Positions 1-14,015 of a stretch of DNA of 64,000 nt are shown piece by piece (within the stretch, counting starts at the first letter, position 1; each line of letters begins with the position of its first letter). The stretch is from Notospermus geniculatus (taxonomy: Eukaryota > Nemertea > Pilidiophora > Heteronemertea > Lineidae). The DNA lies in the NCBI GenBank assembly GCA_002633025.1, contig NMRB01000072.1:291735-355734 (forward strand), written 5' to 3'. A model generated the notes under the pieces. That model was not told the origin of the DNA. It ran no database searches and was given only the letters and a program-made list of their open reading frames with translations. The position numbers were made by a program, and so were the translations under genes.

Positions 1-1404
1 GAGGTGCTAATTGCCACTTGGGACAGCCAAAGCTGTGGTCGCGGTCTGGATAGCGGGGTGGTCGCATTAGTGAAACTCTCCAAAGGGAAATAAAGAGAAA
101 AACAATCGGGACAATTGAAAACTGGTCGTCTTTCCGGGGTGGTCGCGTTATAGGGGTGGTCGTCGACCGGGGTTCCACTGTACAGTATCAGTGCTGCACA
201 TACCTTTTTTCAGTTTCAATATTGCCAGTTTATAACACATTGTTGGACTTGGGGATTACCGTTTTGCTCCTTGCTTGTGTGGCTTGTGGGACTCAGTCTG
301 TGCTTATGGGTCGTCCTCTCTTCAAAGTGTATCATATGGCTCTCAGCTCAGTGGTCTGCTCATAGATGTTGCTCGAGTGCTGTCTGGTATTGGTCTCACT
401 GGTGGTCTCCTTCCAAAAAAGCCTCTCCTGTGACTAGTCACGTGATCATGAGTTGTTATACAGATCATTCATTGATCAAACAATAGCCCCTCCCTATTGT
501 CCGGTAGTGTTGCCAGTGGGACTGCTCATTTCACATAACTGAGGCCCTTTGTCACGGGCTCATGCCCACACTAAGCCCCTACCAAATGACATGAGCAATA
601 AACATTAACCCAGTCTGACAACATGATTACCTGACAGTCAGGTGATGTCTATCTGCCTGCAAGTCAATGCTGGTTATTTGGACATTTGTCTTCTATTTCT
701 GAAGGATTTCTGAACAAATCCACTCCCAAAAATCTGTGTTTAATAAAGTTTTTGTTTCAATTTGTTTGCATCGTTTGTTCTTGGCCTCGAGTACCTCCAC
801 TTATGAACAATGACCAGTGGGAGTTTTGATTGCACTGACAGCTGCACCTTGTACTACCAAGTAGTATCGTGTCAGGGTTGGAGCTAGCTCAAAATATATT
901 TTCGCCAAAACTTAAGCCAAATGGGATTTGGGTTACCAAATAGTAAGTTCTCCAGTCAAAAATTCCGAGGATATGAACTCAAGGTGCCATGTTTCATATT
1001 TATACAGTTACTGAGTTGGCCAATCTTTTCGCCAGTTCATGAGTTCCCAAAAAAATTTGCCAAACTGGAGTGCTAGTAGCCACTGGCGATTTGGCGAGTG
1101 GGTAGCGTGATTTCTATTTTGTGGAGTGGACATTACTTCAATCAACCTTGCCCCACTGATCACTGGAGACACAATCATTTGAAGCCTCAATGATTAAGCA
1201 ATTACCAGTAAATACTCAAAATTCTTAATCTATTACTGATGATATGGAACAGCATAGACTACACAGTACATGAAAAACGTCACTAACAAATTATAGTGGC
1301 TATCACAGCATGGACATTCAATATTGGAGGGATTTGTTGATAGAAGCTCGATATTCTATACAGCTTTAACATTTTGATAATTGTCAGCAGGTCAGGTCAG
1401 TTGT
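1..1404. other. 3' flank of IFT172; no gene seen
   Basis: No exon with both plausible splice sites and a recognisable protein was found here. The first 180 bases carry several copies of a short GGGGTGGTCG-like word next to a 'ggttccactgta' end, which looks like a fragment of an interspersed repeat. The rest is AT-rich intergenic sequence and probably includes the IFT172 3' UTR just below 1405. Confidence 0.5.
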
Positions 1405-4400
1405 TCACTGGAAGGAATAACTGGGGTTTGGGGTCGAGCCACACCACTGGCCGATGAATTTCAGAACATCCTGAAGCTCGTTGCTGTGTGAAACCTGAAA
1501 CAGAGAGAATGGTCAATTAAAAGAGCCCGGTATTGCCACTTTTTCTCGACAACCGGCACCACCGCACCACTCTCCAACCCGAGGGACTAACTACGTTTCG
1601 GCGAATGACCCGATTTACTGCGTACATTTTGTAATGCATTTTTGTAGTTCGTCTTACTGCCGCTAGGTGGCTTCCTCTATGTCAGCAGGCAAATAACGCA
1701 TTTCAGATCCAATACCGTGCTCCTTTAAAAGAGTCCTCGTTATTACAATGATACATACAACTTGGAAGTGTTTTGGTTGCATCCTAGTACCACCAAGGTA
1801 CAGGTATACCAGAATTGAAGTTTTTTGGTTAAATCTGAACTTCTGCATACCTTAGTTGCCATGAGGAATTTGTTCCAGTCATCCTTATTGGCCACTTTGC
1901 CAGGTGCCTTGAACTCCAACTTGTTCCGCAGCACAGGATACCCTAAAATCACACAATATCACAGTTCACAAAGAAATCTTCCCACTGCCAACACCAGGAA
2001 ATGGGACAATCTACTACATGAAGGTTCATAATGCTGGTGGAGGCAATCTCACTAAGGAGTTGCGGATGGGGTGGGTTTGAATAACAGGTAGCAATCTTGG
2101 TCAGCGCAGGCTTTCTCCCGGCATTCCAGTTTTCTCCTGCTGTACATTATTATGCCATGTTTGGCACTCGGCACTCATCTCATCATTCAAACTTACCAGA
2201 AATCACACAAGGCAAAGACCGAATACCAGTATTTGATGCGACCAGTGAGGCCTCATATGCGTCTCTTTCATCTGTGGGTAGGACCTGCTCCACTTTTTGA
2301 TCCATAGAGACAGCCAGCACCCATTCTTTGATGTCTTCATGCTCGTGTTCCTGGAGACAGGAAGACGTCAAAATATCAGGAGAGGATGAGAGGACATTTC
2401 CCTTTTGATTAGTTGAAACGCTTCACTTGTGAAACACGATGCTCCCATGAACATAGAGAAAAACCATTTGAGAATACAAAGTGGTAACTCCAAGGGAATC
2501 GAACCAGTGACCTCCAGGTCCAGAATTCTACATTCACCCACTAAGCCACCAACTCCCACTGCAGTAGTACAACGAGTGTTCTCAACATGTTACCAAATGT
2601 CAATAATTTGCATGATTTAAACAGGAGACGTACCTGTAGGTGGGACTTCTCTGGTAGAGGGATCTCAAAAGGTATGTCAGTGTCCTGGAAATCGCTGTGG
2701 TCCAGCATGTCGAGTGACCCTTCCTCAATGGCTTCTACTAAATCAAGGTAACGGTTCAGGAACACAAATGCCATATTCTCCCATCCCATGGCCTGAAAGA
2801 AAGGAAAGATTTTCACACCATACAGATGGATGAAAATACTGAAAAGTGGCACGAAAGAGATTTGGTGACAAACACTGGGTTCAGCGTTCCACAATGTTGA
2901 TATGCAACGGTAAAAGGCAACATCACCACAGCTATCACTGGGAATATCATCAATTGATGGAACAGCCCTTCACTGAAGTACAGCCACAAACATGTAGATG
3001 TAGACTGTTGCTTTAGTTGAGATTCTCCCCCTGTTCTTCAGCCTTTTACACTCAAACATCAACTATTGCATACCTTACACATAACACCGGCTTCATAGAA
3101 TGCTTTATCAGCAGGGATGATGTCAGTATGGCGGAGGCAGGAAACAGATAACTTGGCAGCGACGGCTTCAAGCGACTTGTGTGCCTGGCAGGCAGATCGT
3201 GTGGCATAGTAGTGGGCAACTAATAATGTATTCTGAAATTCTTCATGCTGGGGGGAGTTGGCATCTGATGACTTCACCAGATTCTCACACTGAAATGGAA
3301 ACACACATTGTATAATGAGGAACTTCCTCTACTTCAAAAGCGGAAATCCAATGACTGCCTGATAGCAGAACACAGCATGTAGGCCTACACGTGACATTCA
3401 GGAAAGAAGTCTCCCTTTGAAACAGATATACATTTGTAATTGAAAGAACTGAAGACGCCTTACCAAGTCAAAGAGCATGTCTCTGAGATCACCCCAGATT
3501 CTGTACGACTCCGGTTTGTTGAGATTCTTCATGTTTAACACTTCACTCACAATTCGCTTGTAGATATTGAAATTCTGAAAACGATTCCAAACGCACGAGT
3601 TATCAGACTGACTGGTTTGCGTAGATGTGCTCTATCAAACAGCAACTGGTAATTCCAGCCCACTTTTCATCAGAGAAGGGCGCTCTTATTATCACTCTAC
3701 CACAAAGATTGAACAAGCTTTTCAAAATATTCAAAGGGCAGATCCAACCACCAAGAAATCTAAAATACTGAAAACAGACATCACAAAGAACCACAGAACC
3801 ATACCTGTGGGTTAGCAGGAGCTCCATGCTTCACATACAGATCCAATGCATCATTTGTTTTATCTTCCTTGATTAGAGATGTGGCATACAGCGCCACATA
3901 TTTATGCAGGACTTTGTAGTTCTGTTGTTCAGCAACCTCAAGGCATTTCTCCCACTGGCCTCGTTCAACGTACATGTCAAGCGCTGAGATGACATCGACG
4001 CCAACAAGCTAAACGAAACGGTGAAGAATTAAACACGATGTCAAGATACCCTTTTGCTGCACATGACGTTGGGTAAATGTCATTTGGCAACTCTTGTGTA
4101 TTTGAATGACAGTAACCCAATGTCATAATTGGAGTTTTTGATACATGTGTGAAACACCTGTAAAGGAGCAGACTTATGAGGTATTTCAGTAAACTTACTG
4201 CTTCTGCCTTGCCTTGGTTTCTAAGGTATTCTTTATATTTCTCATCAACATACTGTTCAAACCTGAAAGGTAATGGTAAGTTTTGTTAACTGCCAACTGG
4301 GTGTAGAAAACAACAAGGAATAGCTAATTCGAGGGACATGGTTCAGCAGCCCAACTTCTGGCTGGTAGTCGTATGGAACTTGGAACTCACCTTGGTTCAA

Positions 4401-7400
4401 GCTCCTTTGCTACTTTCTTGGCTTTATTCCATTCCTCTCCATCCATGAATGCATCGATGGCTTCCCTCACCATGTCAACACTCAGATAGAGCTCAGCAGC
4501 CTGTAGAAGAAACAAGCAATTTATCCTTTAGATAATCACATTCCAGTATTCCTAACCTCTCTGAGGCTCAGGTAAAGAGTCGTTCCCCGTCGGTGGTATA
4601 AATCTTGCCGACCAGGAAATAAGCATGACGTAGGTTGTGATTGCTGACCAAAACAAGAATCAAACCAGACAGATTTTGTACACCTACAGAATTGTATCTC
4701 CTGATATCACAGAGTCTTGGTCCAACAGTTTGGATGACATCCACGGCTTTGTCACCATCCAAGAACTTAATGGCCAAGTCACCAGCCTTGACCCAGCACT
4801 TATCAAGTGCATTCATATCTGTGGTATGCTTGCTGGTGATCTTTAAATAGCAATCGATAGCACGTGGGTATTCGCCAGATGACTCCCACTCCTTGGCCTG
4901 TTCGATGAGCGTGTCTGCACCCTTGGTGGACTTGGTGGTCATCTCCCGGTCGTACTCATCCTGTAGCTGCTGCAACTTGTGTGGGATGTATTCTTTACAA
5001 ACACGGAGAGCATCCTGCCACATTCCAGCATCCTAAAAAGTCACAGAGAAGTAGAGTAGATTCCAGGATTGAATCAACAACACGACCATCTTTCCAGTTC
5101 TGTTACAAGTCAGAAAAGAACAAACTATTAAACTGGTTAAAATCTGATTCGTGGACTTGTGTTATTAGCACTTACCCTGTAATACTTGATGGCCAGCTCC
5201 GGTCGTTGTGCCCGCAGTAGGAAAGACTCAGCCTTCTGGAATTCCTTCGTCTCGAAGGCATATCTTGCCTGACCGACAAGGACATCACTGACGGAATCTG
5301 GGTCATACTCTTCAGCTACACGTTGAGCAGAGTCCCAGTCTTGGTTGTGGACATACCTGGTGAGAGAACGGCAGTGTTCATGAAGGAAACATATTTGGTC
5401 TATCTTCGTGGGAGTTTCTCATGGAAAATTGAGCATTATCAAACAAAACACGCATGCCAAATACAGCACATGTACAAAAGAAATTCCTTACAATGGTCAA
5501 GATGGTCAATGAAATGCAGTGTTGAAGAGATAGAATGCAGATATATAGAATGCTGAGGGATAGAATGACGAGCAATAGAATGATACTCACATGAGCACAG
5601 CCTCCTTTGGTCTACTAGCACTAATGAACTCCATCTCAGCCTCCTTGAATTTCCCCTCATCTTCCAGGAACATGGCATGTTTCAGGTGGATCTCGGGAAT
5701 CTTATTCTTCATGGCCGTCTTGGAGAGGTCAAACGCAAACTCGAACGCACTAGATAAAGGTGGAAGTACTGGGTTATCAGCATGATTCGGTCAGGACTGT
5801 GTCCCTGATGTTGACTTCTGTGTGCTACATATGTTCCACAGTCTGTCTCTCCAGCCTGTCTCTTTCTGACCAACTAAGAGTACCGGTACAAAGAGGCAAC
5901 TTGGACAGTAATCAAATCCATCACAGTCAGATGCCCGACAGTTGTGGCACCTGGCTCCCCTTTCTTTCCGATTCCCTGGGATTTCAAACCTCAAACAGAC
6001 TTACCAATTTTCAGCAGCATAGTCTATGGCAGCTTCTAGGAGGCCAAACTTGGTGAGCAGTTTGACAGCCGAGTCACCACCAAGACTCTTGGCCCACAAG
6101 TAAGCCACTTGTTTGGCTGCGTTAGGACCACCATGGCTCTTGGCAACCTGGGGAAAGAGCATTTCATGCATATTTATACAGGCCTAAGAGCCAGAGTCGA
6201 AACTTTCATCTCGCAAGTTTAGTGCATCACCTCCAAGAAGTTGATCTTGAATCTCATTTCTTGTACAAGCAGCTGTCAGAACCTAGAATTGTCTTGCTAC
6301 TGAATATTTCAGCCCATATTATGTTCTTCATGTGTAACCTACCCGATAAGACTCGTCCCACATATCATTTGTCCTATACATGTTGACTGCACCCTTCCAG
6401 TCCTTTGCCTCAAGGTAGTGATGTTCTGCTTGGCGAAGGTTGCCTTCATTTTCAATCTCCTTGGCCAGATGCAGGTGAGTGTCCTGAAGCAGATCTTTGT
6501 GGAATGTCTTGACCAAGCGGATCATGTCCGTGTATAGCTTCTCTTTCTTGTACATGGTGATGGCCAAGTCGGGGTCATCAACGGCAATATACAATCTGAA
6601 AGCAAGAATGACTGATTCATGAGAGCTGTTTCTACATAGGAGTGGGTTAAACCAGACCCCAACTTCTCTAGTTCAGGTTAGCAAGACAGCACACCACAAG
6701 AGCAAACACCAGACTGTTTACTTAACTATCTGTCATTTGTTTCACTGAAGAATGTTTCACATCATACCTTTCTGCTTCCTTGTATTTTCCCTGTGACTCC
6801 AGCTGCTTAGCTTGTGCGACGTACATATTGGCCACATCCTCGGCCTTCATACACGAGGAGGCTATCCTATGAGCATCCTCCCACTTGCCAGCCGAGTTGT
6901 ACATCTCTATAGCCTCCCTGGTACAGCCAGCTTCTATGAAATATTTCTCAGCACGCTGAAAGATGAATTGGTTTGGACTTCCTGGTACATGTATATTGGC
7001 AACTGAAGAAATGCAAGTGAGGCAGACATCCAATATGGCCGCCATTGCAGCCATCTTGAAACCAGCAGTCTCCATTTTACAGGGTTACCCGGGCCTAGAA
7101 AAATGATGCTTAGAACAGGTGTTCCAAAGACACAATTCCTTTTGACAGGTGGCTATGTATTTTACCTCATAATCTCCAACAGTAGCATAGTGTACAGCAA
7201 TCTTCTTGTAGTACTTGGCAGACATATTTGAGTCCTGCATCTCCAAAATTTGCACAGCTTTGGTCCACTGTCGCGAGTTGATTGCTGCTTCCACTGCCTT
7301 CAGGTTGGATCCAGCCTCTATGAAATGATTGATGGCCGCATCCAGCTGCTTCTGGGAGACAAGGTAGTCGCCCCATTCCTCCTCCAGCTTCACCACATCG

Positions 7401-10400
7401 CTGGGGAAAGCATGGCGTGCCAATTCAACAGCTGCAAATTCAAGACATTGATTGATTCTTTACAACTAACTATGGGAGCTCAAGTTTTCTCCTGCATTAC
7501 TCTTTTGAATTGGCCCAAAAAGCAAGTCAAGGCGATTGGTCATCTATGATGCTACATTATGTGACACATGTGAACTAGAGTCATACCTTTTCTGTAACAT
7601 CTGCCCTTACGATAACATTCCATCGCCTTGGATGAATTCCTGATCTTCTCGTACAGGTCACCAGCCTGGAAAATGAGGGAAGGATATCAGAGGTTTCACA
7701 GGATCTTACATCAGGGAAGATCTGAGTGCAAGAAGCAACCGAAATCATATCTGCAACAGCTTATCTTGCCTGAGTGAAAAAACTACACTTGCTGATATCT
7801 TACCCTCTCATGGAATTCTCCCTTCAACAGGGCTGAGGCGATGCGGGTGATCAGGTCAGAGCTTGACATCAGGTCCTGGAATGGAATGTTTAGATGTGAA
7901 GCCCGAGTCCAGTATGAACTGCCAGCCAAATTCATACCAAGAAATTTAACATTCTTCTATGCTCCACAGACAATAATAATTTATTTGTGCGAAAGCAAGC
8001 TGAAGATTGTCAGGTGTAGACTTCGGGGTTAACAGTTTGGTGCCAACATACCTCCCTGCTTGTGGCCAATCTCGCTGCCCTCGCCGGCAGACCCGCCTTC
8101 AGGTAGAGATTGATGGCCGCCATGTAATCACATTCCCTCTCCTTCACTTCTCCTGCCTTCTCCTCCTGACCGGTCTCCATCAGCCACTGGTAGTACGTAC
8201 GTCGCAGATTCTCCAACTCGGGGTGACCCTTTGCTTCAGCGACATCAATAGCATCATCCCACTTGTGCATCTCCTGGTACATCTCCATCGCCTCGTCGAT
8301 GTTGTTCTGTTCAAAATGAACCCAACTTCTCTCAATTCAACGCCAATCAGGGGAAAACTTCAACAAGTTATGTCTCATAATGCAAGTAACTCACTAGCAA
8401 TTCTCAAACAATCTTGATTAAAGCAGCTTTCCCCAAATCACTTCCCACTGTAGTGGAGAACAAAGCAAATACAACTCTTACCCTCTCCAGGTAGATACCC
8501 TCTGCAGCCTTAAACTGCTTGTCAAGGATGGCCATCCTAGCTCGGACTTTGTAATGATTGAAGCCATCTCCTCCTGTAAGTTTGGCCGATTCCTCAGCCA
8601 GTTTGTTTGTCTCCCGTAAATAGCGGGCCTTGGCCACGTCTCCAAGTGCAGCAAAACATCTGAAAGTGACAGCAGTGTGTTAGATGAGAACAAGAAGGCT
8701 GTCTCTGGGGCCACGGGGAAAGTGTGTGCGTGGGTACATCACAGACACAGACAAAAACCCCTTACCTCTCAGCAATGGGTAACTGACGGGCTTCTAATGA
8801 GAGTTTACTGAGAGTCCTCCACATGGCTTCAGTCTCTGGGGACATCTCTAGAGTCTCCAAGAACGCCACGGCTCTTCCAAAGTCTCCGTCGTCAATAGCA
8901 GTCCCGAATTCTATCAGGCCTTCATCAAGGGTGTAGGACACTGTCTGGACACCTTCATTCACAATGACATCAGTTTTGCCACTGTTTCTCTCAATGCCGA
9001 CCACTTCTCCCTGTAAATGTGAAGCAAAGGATGAAATCTACTGTCAGTCTGCGAAGCAGATTTAAGGTGGCAAGAAAAAGATTTTATAATGCTGATCAAT
9101 GTTGACTAATCAGCAGCGAGTTGTAACTTTACCTTCATTGGGAACATGGTCACTCTCTCCGGTGCATCAATATTGTACCAGACACAGAGATTATCCCGAT
9201 TCTGTGCTACCACAACGTCACTGCCAGGAATCCACTGGACGTACGTGCAGTAGTTGAGAATAGTCGTTCTGCTCTCGGTCGCGATGTCATAAAGATGCAG
9301 CCGCAGCCGCTTATCTCTGAACAACATCTTGCCACCAGTTTCATTCAGTTCCAACCAGTCTATCTTCGAGTCATGGCTAATCTGGCCAAGGTTCATACCC
9401 GTCACTAAATCAACTAGAAATAAAGAAAACAATGTCAAAATCTTCATACTTCATCAACAACTCTGCTCTCTTTCTGTTCCTGATTTGCATTTAAGCGTGA
9501 TTGTGTTCCACAAAATGATTTCTTACCAATGGCGATTGTCTTCAGATCAATCAGGTAGGCCATTTTCTTGTTCTCATCAACCCCCCGTTGTTTTCTTTCA
9601 TTAAGTCGCACGCTGAAATAAAAGCACGTCACATTCATTCCTTGCAAAAAAACTTATTTTACAGTATTTTTCTGTGTGCAATGGCTCTAATGGCTTAGAC
9701 ACTCCAAGATCACTTTTAGACCACAGTTTTAATACTGCAGTTCAGTCATAGGATCAGGAAAATTACAGGAAGACGATAATTTACTTACCTTATCAAGTGA
9801 GGATTGGTGTACTCTGAGCGTACTGATCCTAGAATTTCATTTGATCCATACTCAACTAAAGAGAGCTCACCAGCATTGAAGATGATACACACCTTTAAAG
9901 AATGCAGTAAGATAAAACATAGAAGAAACCACTCAAAAGATCTGAGATCATACGCAGCCTCTGTATTGCAAGCAATGGGGAACAAAGCTGAATCAATGCT
10001 TTCATACTTGAACAGCGAAGAGTCCAATGATATTGTACCTCCACTACAAGAAAAGAAATAGCCCCCCCCCCCCATGTGCTTTACCACTCAGTGAACGGAG
10101 GATGACATGTATAAGCTTCACTCACATTTTCGTATTCAAAGTTGAATGTTTCATTTCCTCCTGATCCCTGCCAAGGGACCTCACTCAGTTTATTCTCTTG
10201 AAGATCTCCCAGCATCAGGGTATCGGACGTGTGAGCAACAAGAAAACGATCATCACCCTTTATCTTCACTTCATCGATCTCGTAGCCATAGTAGGACTTC
10301 AGGACGACTCTTGTGCCAGTTGAGAGGTTCTTTACAATCACCTGACTGAGGCCGACATATGTCATCTCAAATTTGTTCTTGTAAATGGCTCTTTTCAGGC

Positions 10401-12516
10401 AGCAGTCAAAGAGTTCTACACCTCCACAGAGGGTTCCCTAGAAAGGAAAAAACAGTATCCAGGCAAAGAGGCCCTACAGAATTTAGCCATGCTAAGCTGT
10501 GTGAGTGGCTTTGAAAAGAGATAAGACTTTCTGTGACAAAGGGAACCATACGAATATTGAGCCTTGCTGCTGAGTGAACTGACAACTGACAAAAATTTGG
10601 ACTCCACCAGAACTTACTGCTGTGACTCTTGATCCATCCTTCTTCCATGCCAATGATGTGATGGTGTAAAGGTTAGGGATGTCTTTGGATTTTCCTTCAT
10701 CCCAACAGCTTTTCCGTGGACTCCAGTTCATCACTCGTAATCTATGGAACGAAAAATGTACAGATACATGTATCTGCATTCAACTTTTATAGTCTTCTTG
10801 TCAAGATGTATATATGGAATTGGAGAACTTTTAAGACCTGCATGAACTCAGGTCTGAGGCAAGGTGCCTACCTGTCAAAGCTGCCAATGACAACAGATTG
10901 TCCACTAGGGCTGCAGACAGCTGTGGTGAACTCGTGCTCATCCTCATCACGGCTATAATCAAACTGTTGAAGGACACGTCCCTCACGGCTGTACCCGTAA
11001 ATCCTCTTGTCACATCCCGCAGCAACTATCGAGTTGGTAGCCCAGGCAAGGGCGTACGGCGGACATGGGTGGGTGCAAACCTTCCCCTGTGAATCCCCAG
11101 ATCCTTCGTCATCAAAGAAATATCTCACAATGGCTCCGTTTGCGTGACCGGAAAGAAACCCTTTTCCAGAGGGATTTGGTGCAAGTGATACACAGTAGGA
11201 GTCAGCACTGTACAGAGTGGATGACTTGTTGGTCTTAATATTCGCAGCTCGCACCTGAAGGTGGAATTTTCATGATTGAATAGACTAACATGCCACACTC
11301 TGCACTCTGCAAAGCAGAACTGCAGATCTATAATGCCACAAAGGATGACTGTGGCAGATGTCTGGACCTCACTGGAATATGTATTTATCTATGTTTGAAA
11401 GAATCATCATCAATGAACAAATGGAAATGGATGAGGGAAACCCTACCTTTCCATCAGCTAGGCCGAGGACTATGGGTCCATCGGCAGGCCAGATGAGAGC
11501 AGTCACTGCACTCTGTAAGACAAACTTGTTGCAAATTGATTTTTTGTCCCCCCTGAAAAAATAAACACATGATCATTATTACAGGTTACAGCCTGAAGTG
11601 AAGAATGAAGGGGTCAAGCAAGGGAAGAAGCAAGTAAACCACTGAAAAACTGTGGCGACACAAGGCTCTCTTATCAATGCCAGTCAAACACCACCAGGGG
11701 TGACATGTTTCAAACATTTGAACAAATAGCAAACTCTTACCACTCATCCCCTATCTTGTAGACAAATATAATGTTATCAGTCTGTCCAACAGCCACTTTG
11801 GTTGAATCTGGGGAAAACGCCAATCCCTTCACTGTGTAACTTTTCTTTCCGTACTGAAAAGAAAGACAACATCTGAAAGCCATAACCCTTAGCACTTCAG
11901 CATACTTTTTGGTGTTTTTTTCATGTTCTTTAATCGGTTTTGCTGTTGCATGTCTATGACCACAACTACAAAACTTAACTTGGACTCAGCCTGAGTCATG
12001 ATGAGTATTAACTTGAAGGGTTCTTGGTTTGGAGATTAGATTAGATCTTCTCACATCAGGCACCTTAGTTGCGGTCAGTGAGGCAACCAGTCACACATTC
12101 ATGCATTTATAGTTCACCCAATGCAGTAAGTTCTTAGCCTATGGCTAGGCCTATGTGGTTTGGTAGCTACCTTGGCATCCGCAGGTTTTGTTGAGAATTT
12201 ATCTCTTTTCTCTCCATGCTCATCATACAGTAGAACCACCCTGTCCGCAGTACACACAGCCAGTTTCATGTTGTTGGGTGACCAGGCCATGGCAGTGATC
12301 TTGTTGGCGCCATCCTGAAGTGAAAAAATGAAGTGAAAAGTGCAGTAATAGCATCATGCATTGCAACACATGAATGAATGGCATTGATGACAATCGTCAA
12401 TGGATGATCAGATGTCACATGTGGATTGTGGTCTCAGCGCTCAGATGATGATGGCGTGCTTGACAACAAGGCCTTACCTGCGGCGCTAGGAGCGTTTTCA
12501 TGTGTTTTAGCTGCAT
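1405..12516 (-). CDS. IFT172: Intraflagellar transport protein 172 (IFT-B peripheral subunit)
   Basis: IFT172 is a large IFT-B adaptor that works at the ciliary base and tip during anterograde transport. Thirty-one coding exons join in frame to 1751 residues, about the family length: 12516-12478, 12314-12171, 11853-11741, 11552-11447, 11254-10872, 10741-10618, 10437-10126, 9892-9789, 9612-9527, 9413-9133, 9010-8766, 8659-8482, 8306-8052, 7875-7804, 7665-7587, 7431-7166, 6955-6768, 6595-6343, 6147-6005, 5749-5591, 5356-5176, 5032-4688, 4500-4391, 4262-4199, 4008-3805, 3574-3464, 3289-3074, 2792-2634, 2350-2197, 1942-1851, 1494-1405. The start is [13 protein letters not shown], the usual N-terminus. 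Roughly residues 1-560 form WD40 propellers (e.g. [19 protein letters not shown]); the rest is a TPR-like helical solenoid (e.g. AVDCYLK-type repeats, [20 protein letters not shown]). All introns are GT-AG. The C-terminus ends SYSFQ, close to the vertebrate end. The gene appears intact. Confidence 0.97.
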
Positions 12517-13532
12517 GATTATCGCATATAAATGTTCTCGGGTGTATAGATTCGGTGACTGATATAATAATTTCAAAATCTATACAGTCTATTCATATAA
12601 AAATGCCGATATTCACGAAAACATTTTCTCATTTCTGTCAAAAATCATGGAATGTGATGGCAGCCTCGTTTTCGTTTTACCTAGTTCGAGCCTGGTCTTC
12701 TGCCTCGTAACCCTCCGTTACGTATAGCGGAACGTTACGAGGGCAGTAATCAGTCTGCTGTAGTTCGTTCGAATTAACAGTGACAGGTTGAGTCAGACAC
12801 TGCCCTATCCTGCTCATGTTCTTATTGGTCGAAATGTAGCGCCATCTTTAGTTACACCCCTGATTGCTGCAGCGGATCGGGACAAAACGGGACCGAGTCG
12901 GAACTCATTCTATAAGTTTACTACTCATAAATACCAGAAAATCTTTGGCGCCAAATTTCAAGTTGGCGAAATTCAGTTCGAGTGAAGGTGGATGTGTGGC
13001 CGTCTTGGGCAAGGCATACCTTGTTTCTAGCTGAATGGTGAACGAGTGATCTAGTACTCGTCAACGTAGCCAATGGGGGTGATTGTGTGAAATATAGGGC
13101 AGCTTCAGGGCCCGAGGTCATTCCTTGATTGTTTGACATGTATTGATGGATCTCTATGGCAAATAAAAAACCATTAGCCGGCCTAGCCCTTGGCATTTTG
13201 TACTAATATCGCGGCTTCGGCGTGCCACACTCAGGCCTTTGTCGGAAAATTATCGAAGATCAAGTCTGGTTAGGTATGCATTTGTTTCATCGCCGAGTCC
13301 GTCGAAATGTAGGCCTACCCTAGAGAACGCTAGGCCAACCCGAACAATATCAAATATTTCATCGACTTCGGCAATCGTGCAGGCGCTACAATCCTCGTCC
13401 AGCGCAAGGAATGAGTGCACCTCGGGAAACGCAGAATGTCCTCACAGGAAAAACTGTCCTGGGAACAAAGCTCTGGCGATTCGTTTCTGTGTAGGCCTAT
13501 CTATGCGTCACCGAACAAGAAGCGGAACCTTA
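12517..13532. other. Upstream region of IFT172; no gene seen
   Basis: This is the 5' flank of IFT172 on the minus strand. Around 12705-12740 there are three copies of CGTAACG/CGTTACG in a CpG-rich stretch, which could be promoter-proximal. I found no convincing RFX X-box (two inward half-sites GTTRCC...GGYAAC). No coding exon is supported. Confidence 0.4.
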
Positions 13533-13688
13533 AGCGGGTGATCCACTGTTGCGATTTTGGCTTGAGACGGGGTTGCGTTCGGGCCCTTGCGATTACCTTA
13601 TATAAGGACTTCCGATTGCCATATAAGGTAACCGCAAGGGAACGCAACCCCGTCTCAAGCCAAAATCGCAAACAGTGGATCACCCGCT
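13533..13688. repeat. Long near-perfect foldback (hairpin element)
   Basis: The left arm from AGCGGGTGATCCACTG and the right arm ending CAGTGGATCACCCGCT are reverse complements over about 70 bp each, with a short AT-rich centre near 13600-13625. Arm mismatches are few (a short insertion near 13590 and an extra base near the outer part). No open frame is conserved through it. It is most simply a non-autonomous foldback or MITE-like element. Confidence 0.85.
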
Positions 13689-14015
13689 AGGGGGATATTC
13701 TTTACTGTTACACCGGGGCCCGATAATCGATGTGTAGACTAACGGCAAACATTGTGTGCCTTTGATTTGGAGACACGTGTGGACGAGATCAGCAGAGCAA
13801 AGCCATTTGAAAATCGATACAAGTTACCCGGGGTGTGAGGACATTGCTAGGCCTAAGCCTAATTTTTCAGGAATGAAATGACTTAATAGCGGAACTCCAG
13901 CGATTTTCGAGGCAGAAGTGGAATGGATCATACGACCGACGATGAAAGCCGAAATAAGATATCTGGCGCCAATAGAGGTTTCGCGGGCACATAAGGTAGC
14001 GAAAGACGGTAAGCA

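Noticed and set aside
8007-8417. 136-codon plus-strand ORF
   Set aside because: Antisense to IFT172 exon 13; it crosses its splice sites and has no domain.
12660-12780. Possible RFX X-box for a ciliary gene
   Set aside because: The CGTAACG/CGTTACG words are arranged as repeats and an everted GTAAC-N5-GTTAC, not as the inward GTTRCC...GGYAAC X-box.
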